A DNA stretch of 64,000 bases, taken from Luteimonas cucumeris. GTDB taxonomy: Bacteria; Pseudomonadota; Gammaproteobacteria; Xanthomonadales; Xanthomonadaceae. The stretch spans positions 1 through 64,000 of the forward strand of contig NZ_VLKN01000008.1 in assembly GCF_007830035.1 (NCBI RefSeq). The letters are read 5' to 3'. Shown piece after piece: positions 37,621-46,942 of the stretch (position 1 is the stretch's first letter; every line of letters begins with the position of its first letter). Made by a program: the position numbers and the translations under genes. Below the pieces are notes generated by a model. That model saw nothing but the letters and a program-made list of their open reading frames with translations, had not been told where the DNA came from and searched no databases.

Positions 37621-38061
37621 TCAAAGCGGCTTGTGATAGGCGTGCTGCGTCTTGGTGCGGGTGTAGCCGAGGCGTTCGTAGAACGGATGTGCTTCGGGGC
37701 GCAGGATGTTCGATCGCAGGAATACCTCCGGCGTGCCAATGTCCTGCGCCCACTGTTCGGCCGCCGCGATCAACGCCTTGCCTACACCGCCGCGCCGGGC
37801 TTCGGCGTCCACGACCAGGGCGACGATCTCGACGCGCTCGCCCAGTTCCAGCGTGATCCGCTGTTCGGTGGCGACGAAGCCGACGAGCCGGCCGTCATCG
37901 CCGACCGCGACCAGTACCGCATGGGTCGGCGAATCCAGCAGCTTTTGCAGGCGTGTGGCGAATACCTCCACCGAGGCGGGATATCCGAGTTGCGTGGACA
38001 GCCGCGCGATCTGCGCGGCATCGGCCAGCGTGGCGTGACGAACGATCGGAGAGGACGACAT
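37621..38061 (-). CDS. GNAT-family N-acetyltransferase
   Basis: A 146-residue acetyl-CoA-dependent acetyltransferase with the GNAT A motif VVDAEARRGGVGKALIAAAE (Q/RxxGxG/A loop) and the B motif ending EAHPFYERLGYTRTKTQHAY. Substrate unknown; the family acts on small amines, antibiotics or protein N-termini. A strong GGAGGT precedes ATG 38061. It lies 19 bases after hemB on the same strand, so the two may be co-transcribed. Confidence 0.9.
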   Translation of the reverse strand: MSSSPIVRHATLADAAQIARLSTQLGYPASVEVFATRLQKLLDSPTHAVLVAVGDDGRLVGFVATEQRITLELGERVEIVALVVDAEARRGGVGKALIAAAEQWAQDIGTPEVFLRSNILRPEAHPFYERLGYTRTKTQHAYHKPL

Positions 38062-38080
38062 GCAGACCTCCGCCTTCCGG

Positions 38081-39109
<1,029 letters not shown>

Positions 39110-39111
39110 TC

Positions 39112-39141
39112 AAAAAAAACCGGCGCCACTGGGGCGCCGGT
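39112..39141 (-). terminator. Rho-independent terminator of the secreted metalloprotease gene
   Basis: Stem ACCGGCGCC/GGCGCCGGT with an 8-base A-run on the left, giving T8 on the minus strand, 25 bases past the stop codon. Confidence 0.9.
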
Positions 39142-39165
39142 CGGGTTGTCGCAAATGAAGCGGGT

Positions 39166-40764
39166 TTACAGCGTTGATTTGGCCACGCAGCTGCGCAACG
39201 CCATGTGCTGGTTGCGGTCGATCAGGCCGGCCTTGTGCAACGCGGTGGCATGGTCGGTCATGCAGCGCATGTACTTGGCGCGACCGCCGCCGGCGCTGGC
39301 CTCGCACACGTTGTTGTAGGCCTGCACGTTGGCGCCGATGATGATGCCGACGTCGTCGACCAGGTCGATGCCGGTGTCGCATCCGTCGATCTGCGCGCTG
39401 CCGTCGTTGAGCGTCCAGCCCGTGTCCTGCAGCAGGTTCGGCGTGATGTCGAGGTTGTAGGTCGACAGCAGGGTCGAATTGATGCTCGGTTCCATCAGCG
39501 CGTTGGGCAGCAATGCGGTGTCGTAGTGCGAACCGGACGAGCCGCCCTGCACCGGGTTGGGCATGAACAGCCGTGGGCGGCCGTCATCATCGGCACCCTG
39601 CAGCTTGCTGGGATCGACGACCAGGCCGACCTGTACGCCGGGCAGGTTCGCCTTGATCGAGTTGCCCGCGGCCAGCGTCACCCGGATCGACGGGATCGTG
39701 ATGGTCGGATCGGCGCCGCCCAGCCCTGGCGGCGGCGTGCCGGGGACGTTGTCGGCAATGATCACGCCGATCGCGCCGGCATCCTGCGCGTTCTTCACCT
39801 TGATGGTGAAGCCGCAGGTGCCGCGATCCATGATCGCGATGTTGCCGGCCACGGCTGCGGCATTGGTCAATGGGCTGCAACCGTCGGTGGTGGAAGCGCC
39901 TGCCGCATCGGACGGATCGACGCCGAGCACGACCGTGCCGGTGAAGTTGGCCGGCGATATCGGCGCGCCGAAGCCGGCGGTGCCGTAGTCGTACTCGCCG
40001 GCGATCGGCGCTGGTGCGGTGATGCGCAAGGCGGTGCGCGGATCGAGGATCAGGCCCGCGCCTGCCGTGGCGCTGGCACCGGTGAACACGACCTTGCCGT
40101 AGTTGAGCGCGGAGGCCTGGCGCTGCGGCACCGTCATCTGCGTCCAGAACTGGCCGGTGGTGTTGTCGAAGGTGAAGTTGGAATAGATGTCCGGCACGCC
40201 GGCAAGGAAAGTGCCGGCCGCTTCGGAGACGAAGTTCTGGAAGCCCAGTCCGTGTCCGAACTCGTGCATCGCCACGTCGAGGAAGTTGACCTGTCCGGCC
40301 GGCGTCTTGCCGTCGAGGCCGTAATAGAAGTCGAAGTCGGAGCTGTACTGCGATCCGATGTCGGTGAAGCCAGGATTCAGATCGACGCCGCCGATCGCGT
40401 CGGCCAACGCCGAGCTGTACCAGGTGTCGGGCACGATGCCGGGCGCGAAGTTGGAGTGCACGGTGCTGGCGCCGGCCGAGCCGAGCACGTTGGCACCGAG
40501 CGGGTTGAACTGCGCGCCGATGTAGATCGGTACGTCGCTCTGCAGCACCGAGCCCCAAAGGTCGGCGGCGAACTGCGCGACGATGCGGCGCTGTTCGCCG
40601 CGGGTGGTGCCGGGGTTGTTGCCGACCGGGGCCACCGGCGTGGGATCGTTGTAGCCTTCGCCCGGGTCGTCGAAGACCACGGGAATAATTTCAGCGGCCT
40701 GCGCGCACATGGCGGACAGGGCGATGCCGACGGCGCTGGTCAGCGCAAGCAGGGACTTATTCAT
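39166..40764 (-). CDS. Secreted zinc metalloprotease with inserted PA domain
   Basis: A 532-residue exported protein: signal peptide (to CAQAAE), then a protease region with HEFGHGLGFQNF, a metzincin-like HExxHxxGF zinc site, and a protease-associated (PA) domain at about residues 270-400 (VVLGVDPSDAAGAS, IAIMDRGTCGFTIKVKNAQ, AGAIGVIIADN). The zinc site and PA insert resemble secreted peptidases of environmental gammaproteobacteria. GGAGGG supports ATG 40764. The C-terminal part contains Cys likely to form disulfides. Its start overlaps a small exported protein gene by eight bases, so the two are made together. Confidence 0.85.
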   Translation of the reverse strand: MNKSLLALTSAVGIALSAMCAQAAEIIPVVFDDPGEGYNDPTPVAPVGNNPGTTRGEQRRIVAQFAADLWGSVLQSDVPIYIGAQFNPLGANVLGSAGASTVHSNFAPGIVPDTWYSSALADAIGGVDLNPGFTDIGSQYSSDFDFYYGLDGKTPAGQVNFLDVAMHEFGHGLGFQNFVSEAAGTFLAGVPDIYSNFTFDNTTGQFWTQMTVPQRQASALNYGKVVFTGASATAGAGLILDPRTALRITAPAPIAGEYDYGTAGFGAPISPANFTGTVVLGVDPSDAAGASTTDGCSPLTNAAAVAGNIAIMDRGTCGFTIKVKNAQDAGAIGVIIADNVPGTPPPGLGGADPTITIPSIRVTLAAGNSIKANLPGVQVGLVVDPSKLQGADDDGRPRLFMPNPVQGGSSGSHYDTALLPNALMEPSINSTLLSTYNLDITPNLLQDTGWTLNDGSAQIDGCDTGIDLVDDVGIIIGANVQAYNNVCEASAGGGRAKYMRCMTDHATALHKAGLIDRNQHMALRSCVAKSTL

Positions 40765-41158
40765 GGGTCGAGCCCTCCTGCTGGACGACCGGCAAGTCGT
40801 TGCCCTCGAACTCGCGTACCTGCACCCGGCCCTGCGCATCGGTCTGCGCCGCCAAGTGGCTCCAAAGTTCGGTCGGAACCTGCATCGCCGCCGAGCCATC
40901 GGCTTGCTGGACCAGCGTGGGCTTTGCCTCGGCTACGGTGCGTGGCTGTTTCACCAGGCGTTGCCGGCTGGCGACCTTGGCGGCCATGTCCTGGCGTTCG
41001 TGCAGCGTCAGCGGACGCAGCAGGCGACCTGTCTTGGCGTCGATCGCCGGCTTGTGCGTGGCTGACCTGGAGTCCTGCGGTTGTGCGGCGGTGGCTGCGA
41101 AGCACACGCCAAGCAACAAGCCTGGCAATGCGCAGCCTGCGATGGAAGTCTTCCTCAT
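40757..41158 (-). CDS. Small exported protein of unknown function, coupled to the metalloprotease
   Basis: I do not recognise this 133-residue protein. It has a signal peptide (MRKTSIAGCALPGLLLGVCFAATAA), then a charged, probably alpha-helical region (RPLTLHERQDMAAKVASRQR), and a C-terminal part (VPTELWSHLAAQTDAQGRVQ). GGGGAA precedes ATG 41158. Its stop codon overlaps the metalloprotease start, a sign of translational coupling. A secretion chaperone, propeptide in trans or inhibitor of the protease are options, none shown by sequence. Confidence 0.75.
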   Translation of the reverse strand: MRKTSIAGCALPGLLLGVCFAATAAQPQDSRSATHKPAIDAKTGRLLRPLTLHERQDMAAKVASRQRLVKQPRTVAEAKPTLVQQADGSAAMQVPTELWSHLAAQTDAQGRVQVREFEGNDLPVVQQEGSTHE

Positions 41159-41501
41159 GTTGTTTCCCCGGGGGTGGAGTGATGGGAACGCGCATCGCGG
41201 TGCGATGTGCGGTGCGTCGCCGCAGCAGGGGCTGCGGTGCTTCGCCGACCGAGTGTGCTCCCCGTTTCGCGTGAAAGACAAGCGGGTCCGGCATCGGTCG
41301 TCGACGTCGCAGGAATCGCCAAATTCCGAGGCCGATCAACGCGCTGTCCTGCGTTATGCAGGAGTCGAGTCAGCAATGCGATGCTGCGCTGCATCGTGGA
41401 TTGCCGCCACCTTTGCGCACGGGTCTGGGCGCAATCGGTCCTCGTTCGCCGCAGCGGTCCGCGGCATGCATTTTGCTGCCGCGTCATCGGACGCGGCCGG
41501 C
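41159..41501. other. Gene-free region upstream of the metalloprotease operon
   Basis: No coding sequence is convincing. It contains a small hairpin (GCCGCAGC...GGCTGCGG, about 41218-41237) and presumably the promoter of the minus-strand operon, which I cannot place. Confidence 0.5.
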
Positions 41502-41530
41502 AAAAAAAGACGGCGCCATGGGGCGCCGTC
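41502..41530 (-). terminator. Rho-independent terminator of the small membrane protein gene
   Basis: Stem GACGGCGCC/GGCGCCGTC with a 7-base A-run at 41502-41508 (T7 on the minus strand), 40 bases past the stop codon. Confidence 0.9.
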
Positions 41531-41570
41531 GATATCGGATGCCGTGCGAACGCCGGCGCAGGTGGTCCTG

Positions 41571-41819
41571 TCAGAGCAGGCCACCGAACATGCTCAGCCG
41601 TATCACCGCGACCACGACCACGATGCCGTTGAGGATCAGCCCGGTCTTGGCGCGACCGCGCTTTTCGCGCGAGGTGACCGCGATGCCGATGGCGGCGATC
41701 AGCGCGCCGACCGCCGCGAACGGAATCAGCAACCAGTTGGTGATGCCGATCACCGGGATCAGTGCCAGCACCATCCACAGCATCGCGACGATGCCCCATA
41801 GCAGACTGATCAGACCCAT
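41571..41819 (-). CDS. Small two- to three-helix membrane protein
   Basis: An 82-residue hydrophobic protein: helix 1-30 (SLLWGIVAMLWMVLALIPVIG), helix about 30-45 (NWLLIPFAAVGALIAAIGIAV), a basic loop (TSREKRGRAK) and a last helix (GLILNGIVVVVAVIRLSMFG). No family assigned with confidence. TGGAAA precedes ATG 41819. A terminator follows, so it forms its own transcript or ends one. It lies just beyond the xanB2 end of the aryl polyene cluster but has no evident role there. Confidence 0.75.
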   Translation of the reverse strand: MGLISLLWGIVAMLWMVLALIPVIGITNWLLIPFAAVGALIAAIGIAVTSREKRGRAKTGLILNGIVVVVAVIRLSMFGGLL

Positions 41820-42041
41820 GTGCGTATTTCCAGGTGGGCGGCGCCGATGCCGCAGCGTCCAATATGCGGATATCCAGGCGTGATTCAAGTTCCGGGCTAC
41901 GGCGAAGGCCTTGCGTGCTGTCGATCGGGGGGCGGGCAACACCGTCCGGAATGCGTCGCCAGTACCCAAGACGCGGCGCACTTGTCGAGCAACGTTCTTA
42001 CAACAGAAACGCAGGCAAGGTCTTTTCCGATTCCCGATTCC

Positions 42042-43058
42042 CTACCCGTGGACGCCGTCGATCTCCACGCACAGCTCGCGCCGGCAGATCGCGGCGTGCA
42101 GCAATACGCGCGGCACGTGGTCGCCGAAGCGCGCCTGCAGCGCGTGGGCGACCGTCGGCAGGTCGTGCGCATCGCGCACGTAGACCTTGAGCCGGGTGCC
42201 GGCGCCGAAGCGCGCGGGCAGCGACGGCTGGCGTTGCCGTGCGGCACCGAGCAGGCTGTCGAAATTGGCGAAGGTCTCGTCCAGTTGCGCGAGCAGCTCG
42301 CCTTCGTGCTGCGTGGCGTGGCCGACCACGCTGGCGGTGCCGGACAGCAGCAGTGGCGTGCCGCTGAAGGTCGGCGGCAGCATCGCGCGGGCGAAACTGG
42401 GCGACTGCGGGCCATGCTGGCGCGGGTAGCGGTAGGCGCTGACCTGCCGCGGATTCTCCACCGGGGTGCCGGGTGACTGCGCCGCCAGCCAGTAGATCTG
42501 CAGCACGCGCGCATCGTCGCAGCGCCCGATCGCGGTCGCGGCCGGCAACGTGGCGGTGTCGAAATCGCCGAGCCCGCGCGCGCGACCGACGCAGAACTGG
42601 CGATAACGTTCGGTGTCGCCATCGCCGAGCGTGATCGCGTCGAGGTAGTTCCAGATCCGCAGCAGGTGCGGATAACCGCTGTCGCGGATGAAGGCCGTCA
42701 GTCGCGCGTAGGCATGCGCGGAGGCTTCGACGATGCCTTCCTTGCCGCCGGCGGCGTAGGCGCTTTCGTCGACCTCGATCACGCCGAACTGCAGGCGGCC
42801 GTCGCAGCCCCACGCGATCTCGCCATCGCGGCCTTGCGTCACCGGCTGCTGCGTGCGCCAGACCTCGAACGGCGCGCGCCCGCCATAAGGCTGCAGTGGC
42901 ACGCGCAGGTAGCGCGGGTCGGCGGAGTACGGCGCGTCGCCGCCGAAGCCCAGCACGGCCAGCGTGTCGGGCTGCGCCAGCAATGCGTCGGGAGTTGCGG
43001 CGTCGACGTAGTCGACGTCCAGGCGTGGCGAATGCAGTGGATGGGGTTGTGCGCTCAT
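42042..43058 (-). CDS. xanB2: XanB2-like bifunctional chorismatase (3-/4-hydroxybenzoate synthase)
   Basis: XanB2 is a chorismatase (FkbO/Hyg5/XanB2 family) that hydrolyses chorismate to 3-hydroxybenzoate, the starter of xanthomonadin, and 4-hydroxybenzoate for ubiquinone. The 338-residue length is close to that of Xanthomonas XanB2. Characteristic segments are QFGVIEVDESAYAAGG, RIWNYLDAITLGDGD and the C-terminal RVLLHAAICRRELCVEIDGVHG. Its ATG overlaps the stop codon of the upstream halogenase-like gene (ATGA), so the two are co-translated. Which isomer dominates cannot be read from sequence. Confidence 0.88.
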   Translation of the reverse strand: MSAQPHPLHSPRLDVDYVDAATPDALLAQPDTLAVLGFGGDAPYSADPRYLRVPLQPYGGRAPFEVWRTQQPVTQGRDGEIAWGCDGRLQFGVIEVDESAYAAGGKEGIVEASAHAYARLTAFIRDSGYPHLLRIWNYLDAITLGDGDTERYRQFCVGRARGLGDFDTATLPAATAIGRCDDARVLQIYWLAAQSPGTPVENPRQVSAYRYPRQHGPQSPSFARAMLPPTFSGTPLLLSGTASVVGHATQHEGELLAQLDETFANFDSLLGAARQRQPSLPARFGAGTRLKVYVRDAHDLPTVAHALQARFGDHVPRVLLHAAICRRELCVEIDGVHG

Positions 43059-44425
43059 GGATTTCCGGGTTGCAGGGTGTCGCCGCGCACGTCGACGCCG
43101 ACCTGGCGGCGTCGACGCAGCCAGCCGCGGAAGGCGGTCGGCGCCATGCCCAGCGCGGTCATCGCGTAGATGGCGCGGAACAGGCGCAGCCGACGCAGCA
43201 CGGCGCGATTGTCGAACACGTCGCCGGCCAGCATCGAGATCACCGCCTGCTCGACCTGCCAGACGTTGCGCGGTGCGTTGAACAAGGCTTGCATTACCGG
43301 CGTGGTGAACCTGTAGATGAACCAGGTGAAGTGCTTCAGCCCGCGCCGCAGGCGACGGTCCATGGCGCGCTGCAGCGCTGCCTCGTGACCGGGTTCGCGC
43401 AGCGCGCCGTCGACCACTGCGGCCGCATGCTCAGCGCTGTTCATGCCCAGGTACACGCCGGACGAGAACACCGGGTCGACGAAGGCATAGGCGTCGCCGA
43501 CCATCACCCAGCCCGGCCCGGCCATGCGCGTGCAGGTGTACGAGTAGTTGCCGGTGACGTGCACCGGCGCCACGCGCTGTGCGCCCTGCATGCGTGCCCA
43601 TACCTGCGGCTCGGATTCCAATGCCTTCATCAGGAAGCTTTCGGTGTCGCCGCGACGCTGCTTGAGGAATTCGGGGAAGCACACCGCGCCGACGCTCATC
43701 ACGTCGTCCTGCAACGGGATCAGCCACATCCAGCCGTGCGCGAAGCGCTGCACGGTGATGTTGCCGGCGTCCTCGCCGTCGCGCCGCTGCACACCGCTGA
43801 AGTGGCTGAAGATCGCCGCCGACTGGTGCGCGCTGTTCTTGCGCTTGAGCTTGAGCCTGTTGCCGAAGAAAGTGTCGCGGCCGCTGGCATCGACGATGTA
43901 GCGCGTGCGGATGGTGAATTCGCGACCCTCGGCGTCGCGCGCATGCGCGAGCGCCGGCCGGCCGTCGGCGCCGAAGTCCACGCGCAGTACCTCGACCTGC
44001 TCGCGCGCGTCGACGCCGTTGGCGCGGGCATGCGCGAACAGCATCTGGTCGAACTGTTCGCGCTTGACCTGGTACGCGTACGGAAACTTCGCATCGATCG
44101 CGCGTTCGAAGCGGAAGGTGTTGTAGTTGGTCTCGTCGATCGGGAACTCGGCGCCGGGCTTGAACACGCCCATGTCGCGGACCCGGTCGAGCACGCCTAG
44201 ACGCTCGAGGATCGGCAGGTTCATCGGCAGCAGCGACTCGCCGATGTGGAAGCGCGGGTGGCGGGCCTTTTCCAACTGGATCACGCGCCAGCCCATGCGC
44301 GCCAGCAGCGTGGCGACGGTCGAGCCGGCCGGTCCGCCGCCGATCACCAGTACGTCGGCGCGCTCTTGACGGGCATCCTCCCGGTCGGCGTGCGCTGCGT
44401 CGGTGTCCTCAGTCATCGGGGTCAT
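43055..44425 (-). CDS. Flavin-dependent halogenase-like oxidoreductase, co-translated with xanB2
   Basis: A 456-residue FAD enzyme: Rossmann motif GGGPAGSTVATLLARMGW, GESLLPMNLP, WMWLIP (the WxWxIP motif of flavin-dependent halogenases) and GDAYAFVDPVFSSGV. A Lys in VFKPGAEF is a possible equivalent of the halogenase catalytic Lys. Xanthomonadins are brominated aryl polyenes, so ring halogenation of the starter or chain is likely. A non-halogenating monooxygenase or reductase remains possible. Start uncertain (44425, 44416 or 44446). It is divergent from the ACP gene and ATGA-coupled to xanB2. Confidence 0.82.
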   Translation of the reverse strand: MTPMTEDTDAAHADREDARQERADVLVIGGGPAGSTVATLLARMGWRVIQLEKARHPRFHIGESLLPMNLPILERLGVLDRVRDMGVFKPGAEFPIDETNYNTFRFERAIDAKFPYAYQVKREQFDQMLFAHARANGVDAREQVEVLRVDFGADGRPALAHARDAEGREFTIRTRYIVDASGRDTFFGNRLKLKRKNSAHQSAAIFSHFSGVQRRDGEDAGNITVQRFAHGWMWLIPLQDDVMSVGAVCFPEFLKQRRGDTESFLMKALESEPQVWARMQGAQRVAPVHVTGNYSYTCTRMAGPGWVMVGDAYAFVDPVFSSGVYLGMNSAEHAAAVVDGALREPGHEAALQRAMDRRLRRGLKHFTWFIYRFTTPVMQALFNAPRNVWQVEQAVISMLAGDVFDNRAVLRRLRLFRAIYAMTALGMAPTAFRGWLRRRRQVGVDVRGDTLQPGNP

Positions 44426-44553
44426 TCGCGGTCGTTGCCGGGCCATGCGATCATTTCGCCAGGCGCGAATGATACCGCGGCCCCCACGGACGCCATCCGC
44501 GCAGGCGCGCGGCGGCAGGGCCGCAGTCGCCACCACTACCCATGGAATCGAGC

Positions 44554-44823
44554 ATGTCCACGCTGAGCCCCGCCGAGAACGAACTGGCCGAACTGCTGAT
44601 CGAAAGCCTGAACCTGGAGGGCGTCGCCGTGTCCGACATCGACCCGGAAGCGCCGCTGTTCGGCGCGGGACTGGGCCTGGATTCGATCGACGCGCTGGAA
44701 CTGGCGCTGGCGATCAGCAAGCGCTACGGCTTCCAGCTCAAGTCGGACAACGAGGACAACCGGCGCGCGTTCGCGTCGTTGCGCGAGCTGTCGGCGCACA
44801 TCCAGCAGCACAAGGCAGGCTGA
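44554..44823 (+). CDS. Acyl carrier protein of the aryl polyene pathway (ApeE/XanC-like)
   Basis: An 89-residue ACP with the phosphopantetheine Ser in GLDSIDALELAL and a four-helix pattern. It carries the growing aryl polyene chain; the starter is loaded by the ligase at 31092 and the Ser is modified by the PPTase at 30395. ATG 44554 is chosen for GGAATCGAG upstream; ATG 44542 is also in frame. It is the first gene of the plus-strand part of the cluster and divergent from the halogenase gene. Only this one carrier protein was found. Confidence 0.93.
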   Translation: MSTLSPAENELAELLIESLNLEGVAVSDIDPEAPLFGAGLGLDSIDALELALAISKRYGFQLKSDNEDNRRAFASLRELSAHIQQHKAG

Positions 44824-44873
44824 GCACGGCCGGCGCACCCGCAACGCCGCATCCCGACTTCCGAAGTGCCCGC

Positions 44874-45557
44874 TTGATCCTGATCCTGCAAGCCCTGCTG
44901 GCGCTGGCCTATGCCCTGCTGGCGCACCTGGCCAGCGCGCGCGACGACGGCGTGCTGGCGGTGTGCGCGCTGGCCGTGCTGGTGCTGCTGATGCTGGCCG
45001 CACCGCTGGCGCAGCGGCGGCCCTGGGCATGGCTTTCGCTGCCGGTCGGCGCGGTCGCGCTGACCTGGCTGGCCGGCTCGCGCTACGCGCAGCTGCCCTT
45101 GCTGCTGGCGCCGACCGCGTTCATCGCACTGGTCGCCTATGTGTTCGGTCGCAGCCTGCAGCGCGGACGGGTACCGCTGATCAGCAAGATCGTGATGGCG
45201 CTGGAGGGCGAAACAGCGGCAACGCTGGCGCCCGAACTGATGCGCTACACCCGCCGCCTGACCGCGGCCTGGGCCTGGGCGCTGGGCCTGCTGGCCGCGA
45301 TCAACCTGCTGCTGGCGCTGATCGCGGTGCCGGACGGCGTGCTGGCGCAGTTCGGCATGCAGGCGCCGCTGACCGTCACCCAGACGCAATGGTCCTGGTT
45401 CGCCAACATCTTCAACTACGGGATCATCGCTGCCTTCTTCGCGATCGAGTTCGCCATCCGCAAACACCATTTCCCGGGTCGCTACCACGGTTTCTCCGAT
45501 TTCCTGCGCCGGCTGCGCGCGCTGGGGCCGGCGTTCTGGCGCGATTTCCTGCATTAA
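44874..45557 (+). CDS. COG4648-like membrane protein of the aryl polyene cluster
   Basis: A roughly 227-residue membrane protein with about six helices (LILILQALLALAYALLAH, VLAVCALAVLVLLMLAA, LTAAWAWALGLLAAINLLL, ANIFNYGIIAAFFAIEF) and a conserved-looking cytoplasmic end (KHHFPGRYHGFSDFLRRL). Proteins of this kind recur in aryl polyene clusters with unknown role. The start is a problem. The frame runs back through the ACP stop codon with no ATG or GTG; TTG 44874 is the best conventional choice, while a CTG at 44820 would overlap the ACP stop codon. Confidence 0.75.
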   Translation: MILILQALLALAYALLAHLASARDDGVLAVCALAVLVLLMLAAPLAQRRPWAWLSLPVGAVALTWLAGSRYAQLPLLLAPTAFIALVAYVFGRSLQRGRVPLISKIVMALEGETAATLAPELMRYTRRLTAAWAWALGLLAAINLLLALIAVPDGVLAQFGMQAPLTVTQTQWSWFANIFNYGIIAAFFAIEFAIRKHHFPGRYHGFSDFLRRLRALGPAFWRDFLH

Positions 45558-45602
45558 CAGGCCCTGATCCAGCCGCTCTTGCGACGTTCAGGACGCCCGC
45601 CC

Positions 45603-45935
45603 ATGCTTGCCACCATGAAACACGTCACCCATGCCATGGATTTCAGCATCGCGGCCGACCACCCCAGCCTGCCCGGGCACTTCCCTGGCCGGCCGCTGGT
45701 GCCTGGCGTGATGCTGCTGGACCGCGTACTGGACGCAATCGAACAGCAACATCCGGCGCTGGGCGCGCTGCGGCTGCCGCAGGTCAAGTTCGTCAACCCG
45801 CTGCTGCCGGGACAGGCGGCGCGGATCGAACTGGACGGCGAAACCGATGCCGACCAGGCCACGCCCGCGCGCTGGCGTTTCCGGATCCTGCGCGGCGATG
45901 CGCTGATCGCCAGCGGCGAGGTTGTGGCCGCGTGA
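45603..45935 (+). CDS. Aryl polyene 3-hydroxyacyl-ACP dehydratase (ApeI-like hotdog)
   Basis: A 110-residue hotdog-fold dehydratase with GHFPGRPLVPGVMLLD, the FabZ-type active-site motif containing the catalytic His. It removes water from 3-hydroxyacyl-ACP to create each double bond. In the Xenorhabdus pathway ApeI acts with a second hotdog protein, ApeP; a candidate partner lies at 50314. ATG 45603 is used (ATG 45615 possible). Its stop codon overlaps the acyltransferase start in GTGA. Confidence 0.86.
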   Translation: MLATMKHVTHAMDFSIAADHPSLPGHFPGRPLVPGVMLLDRVLDAIEQQHPALGALRLPQVKFVNPLLPGQAARIELDGETDADQATPARWRFRILRGDALIASGEVVAA

Positions 45936-46942
45936 GCACGGCCTGGCGACAGCGTCCCGAAGGCGGGGGACGCGTGGCGATCTGGCTGATCCGCGCCATC
46001 AGTCGTTACCTCGGGCGCGCGCCGGCGCGCGCGCTGCTGTATCCGATCACGCTGTACTTCCTGCTGCGGCGCGGCCCCGAGCGCCGCGCCTCGCGCGCCT
46101 ACCTGGCGCGCACGCTCGGCCGTCCGGCCACGCTGTGGGACGTGGCGCGCCATATCCACACGTTTTCCGCGACCATCCTCGATCGCGTGTTCCTGCTCGG
46201 TGATCGCGACATGAGTCGCTTCGACATGCGCGTCAGCGGCGTCGACGCGGTGCGCGCGCAGCTCGACGAGGGCCGTGGCGTGCTGCTGATCGGCTCGCAT
46301 CTGGGCAGTTTCGAGGCGCTGCGCGGCCTGGCGCAGAGCCGGCCCGACATCAAGGTGCGAGCAGTGCTCGACAAGTCGCAGACGCCGGCGATGACGCAGC
46401 TCCTGGAAGAACTCAACCCCGGCGTCGCCGCCGGCGTAATCGATGCCGCGCAGGGCGGGCTGGCGGTGACGCTGGCGATCAAGCAGGCCACCGACGAAGG
46501 CGCGATGGTGACCCTGCTCGCCGACCGCGTCTATCCCGGCGAGACCGTGGTGCGGGCGCCGTTCCTTGGCGAAGCCGCGGATTTTCCGTCGTCGCCCTGG
46601 CTGATCGCCGCGGCGCTGCAGGTGCCGGTGAGCCTGGCGTTCGGCCTGTATCGCGGCGGCAACCGCTACGACCTGGTATTCGAGACGTTCAGCGACGGCA
46701 TCCGCATCGAACGCCATCATCGCGCGCAGGCCTTGGCCGGGCTGGTCGCGCGTTACGCGCAGCGACTGGAGCACCATGCCCGCGCGATGCCGTACAACTG
46801 GTTCAATTTCTACGACTTCTGGAAGCACGACGATGACGGCAGCGGGCAAGCCCACACCGCGGCGGAAGCGAATCTGGCGGCCGGCGACAGCGATGCTGCT
46901 CGTCGCCGTCTTCGCCAGCAGCGCGCCCTGCGCCGCGCCTGA
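45932..46942 (+). CDS. LpxL/HtrB-type acyltransferase of the aryl polyene cluster
   Basis: A 336-residue member of the lysophospholipid/lipid A acyltransferase family: motif HLGSFE (HxxxxE catalytic pair), VYPGETVVRAPFLG and PSSPWLIAAALQVPVSLAF. It probably esterifies the finished polyene acid to a glycerol lipid or sugar. The GTG at 45932 overlaps the dehydratase stop codon (GTGA). The last 35 or so residues are Ala/Arg-rich and overlap the LolA-like gene by 110 bases, so this tail is probably not conserved and may come from a shifted frame. Confidence 0.86.
   Translation: MSTAWRQRPEGGGRVAIWLIRAISRYLGRAPARALLYPITLYFLLRRGPERRASRAYLARTLGRPATLWDVARHIHTFSATILDRVFLLGDRDMSRFDMRVSGVDAVRAQLDEGRGVLLIGSHLGSFEALRGLAQSRPDIKVRAVLDKSQTPAMTQLLEELNPGVAAGVIDAAQGGLAVTLAIKQATDEGAMVTLLADRVYPGETVVRAPFLGEAADFPSSPWLIAAALQVPVSLAFGLYRGGNRYDLVFETFSDGIRIERHHRAQALAGLVARYAQRLEHHARAMPYNWFNFYDFWKHDDDGSGQAHTAAEANLAAGDSDAARRRLRQQRALRRA

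Noticed and set aside
41240-41339. A short minus-strand frame ending IGLGIWRFLRRRR, resembling a PEP-CTERM tail
   Set aside because: No complete protein precedes it and the Pro-Glu-Pro motif is absent.
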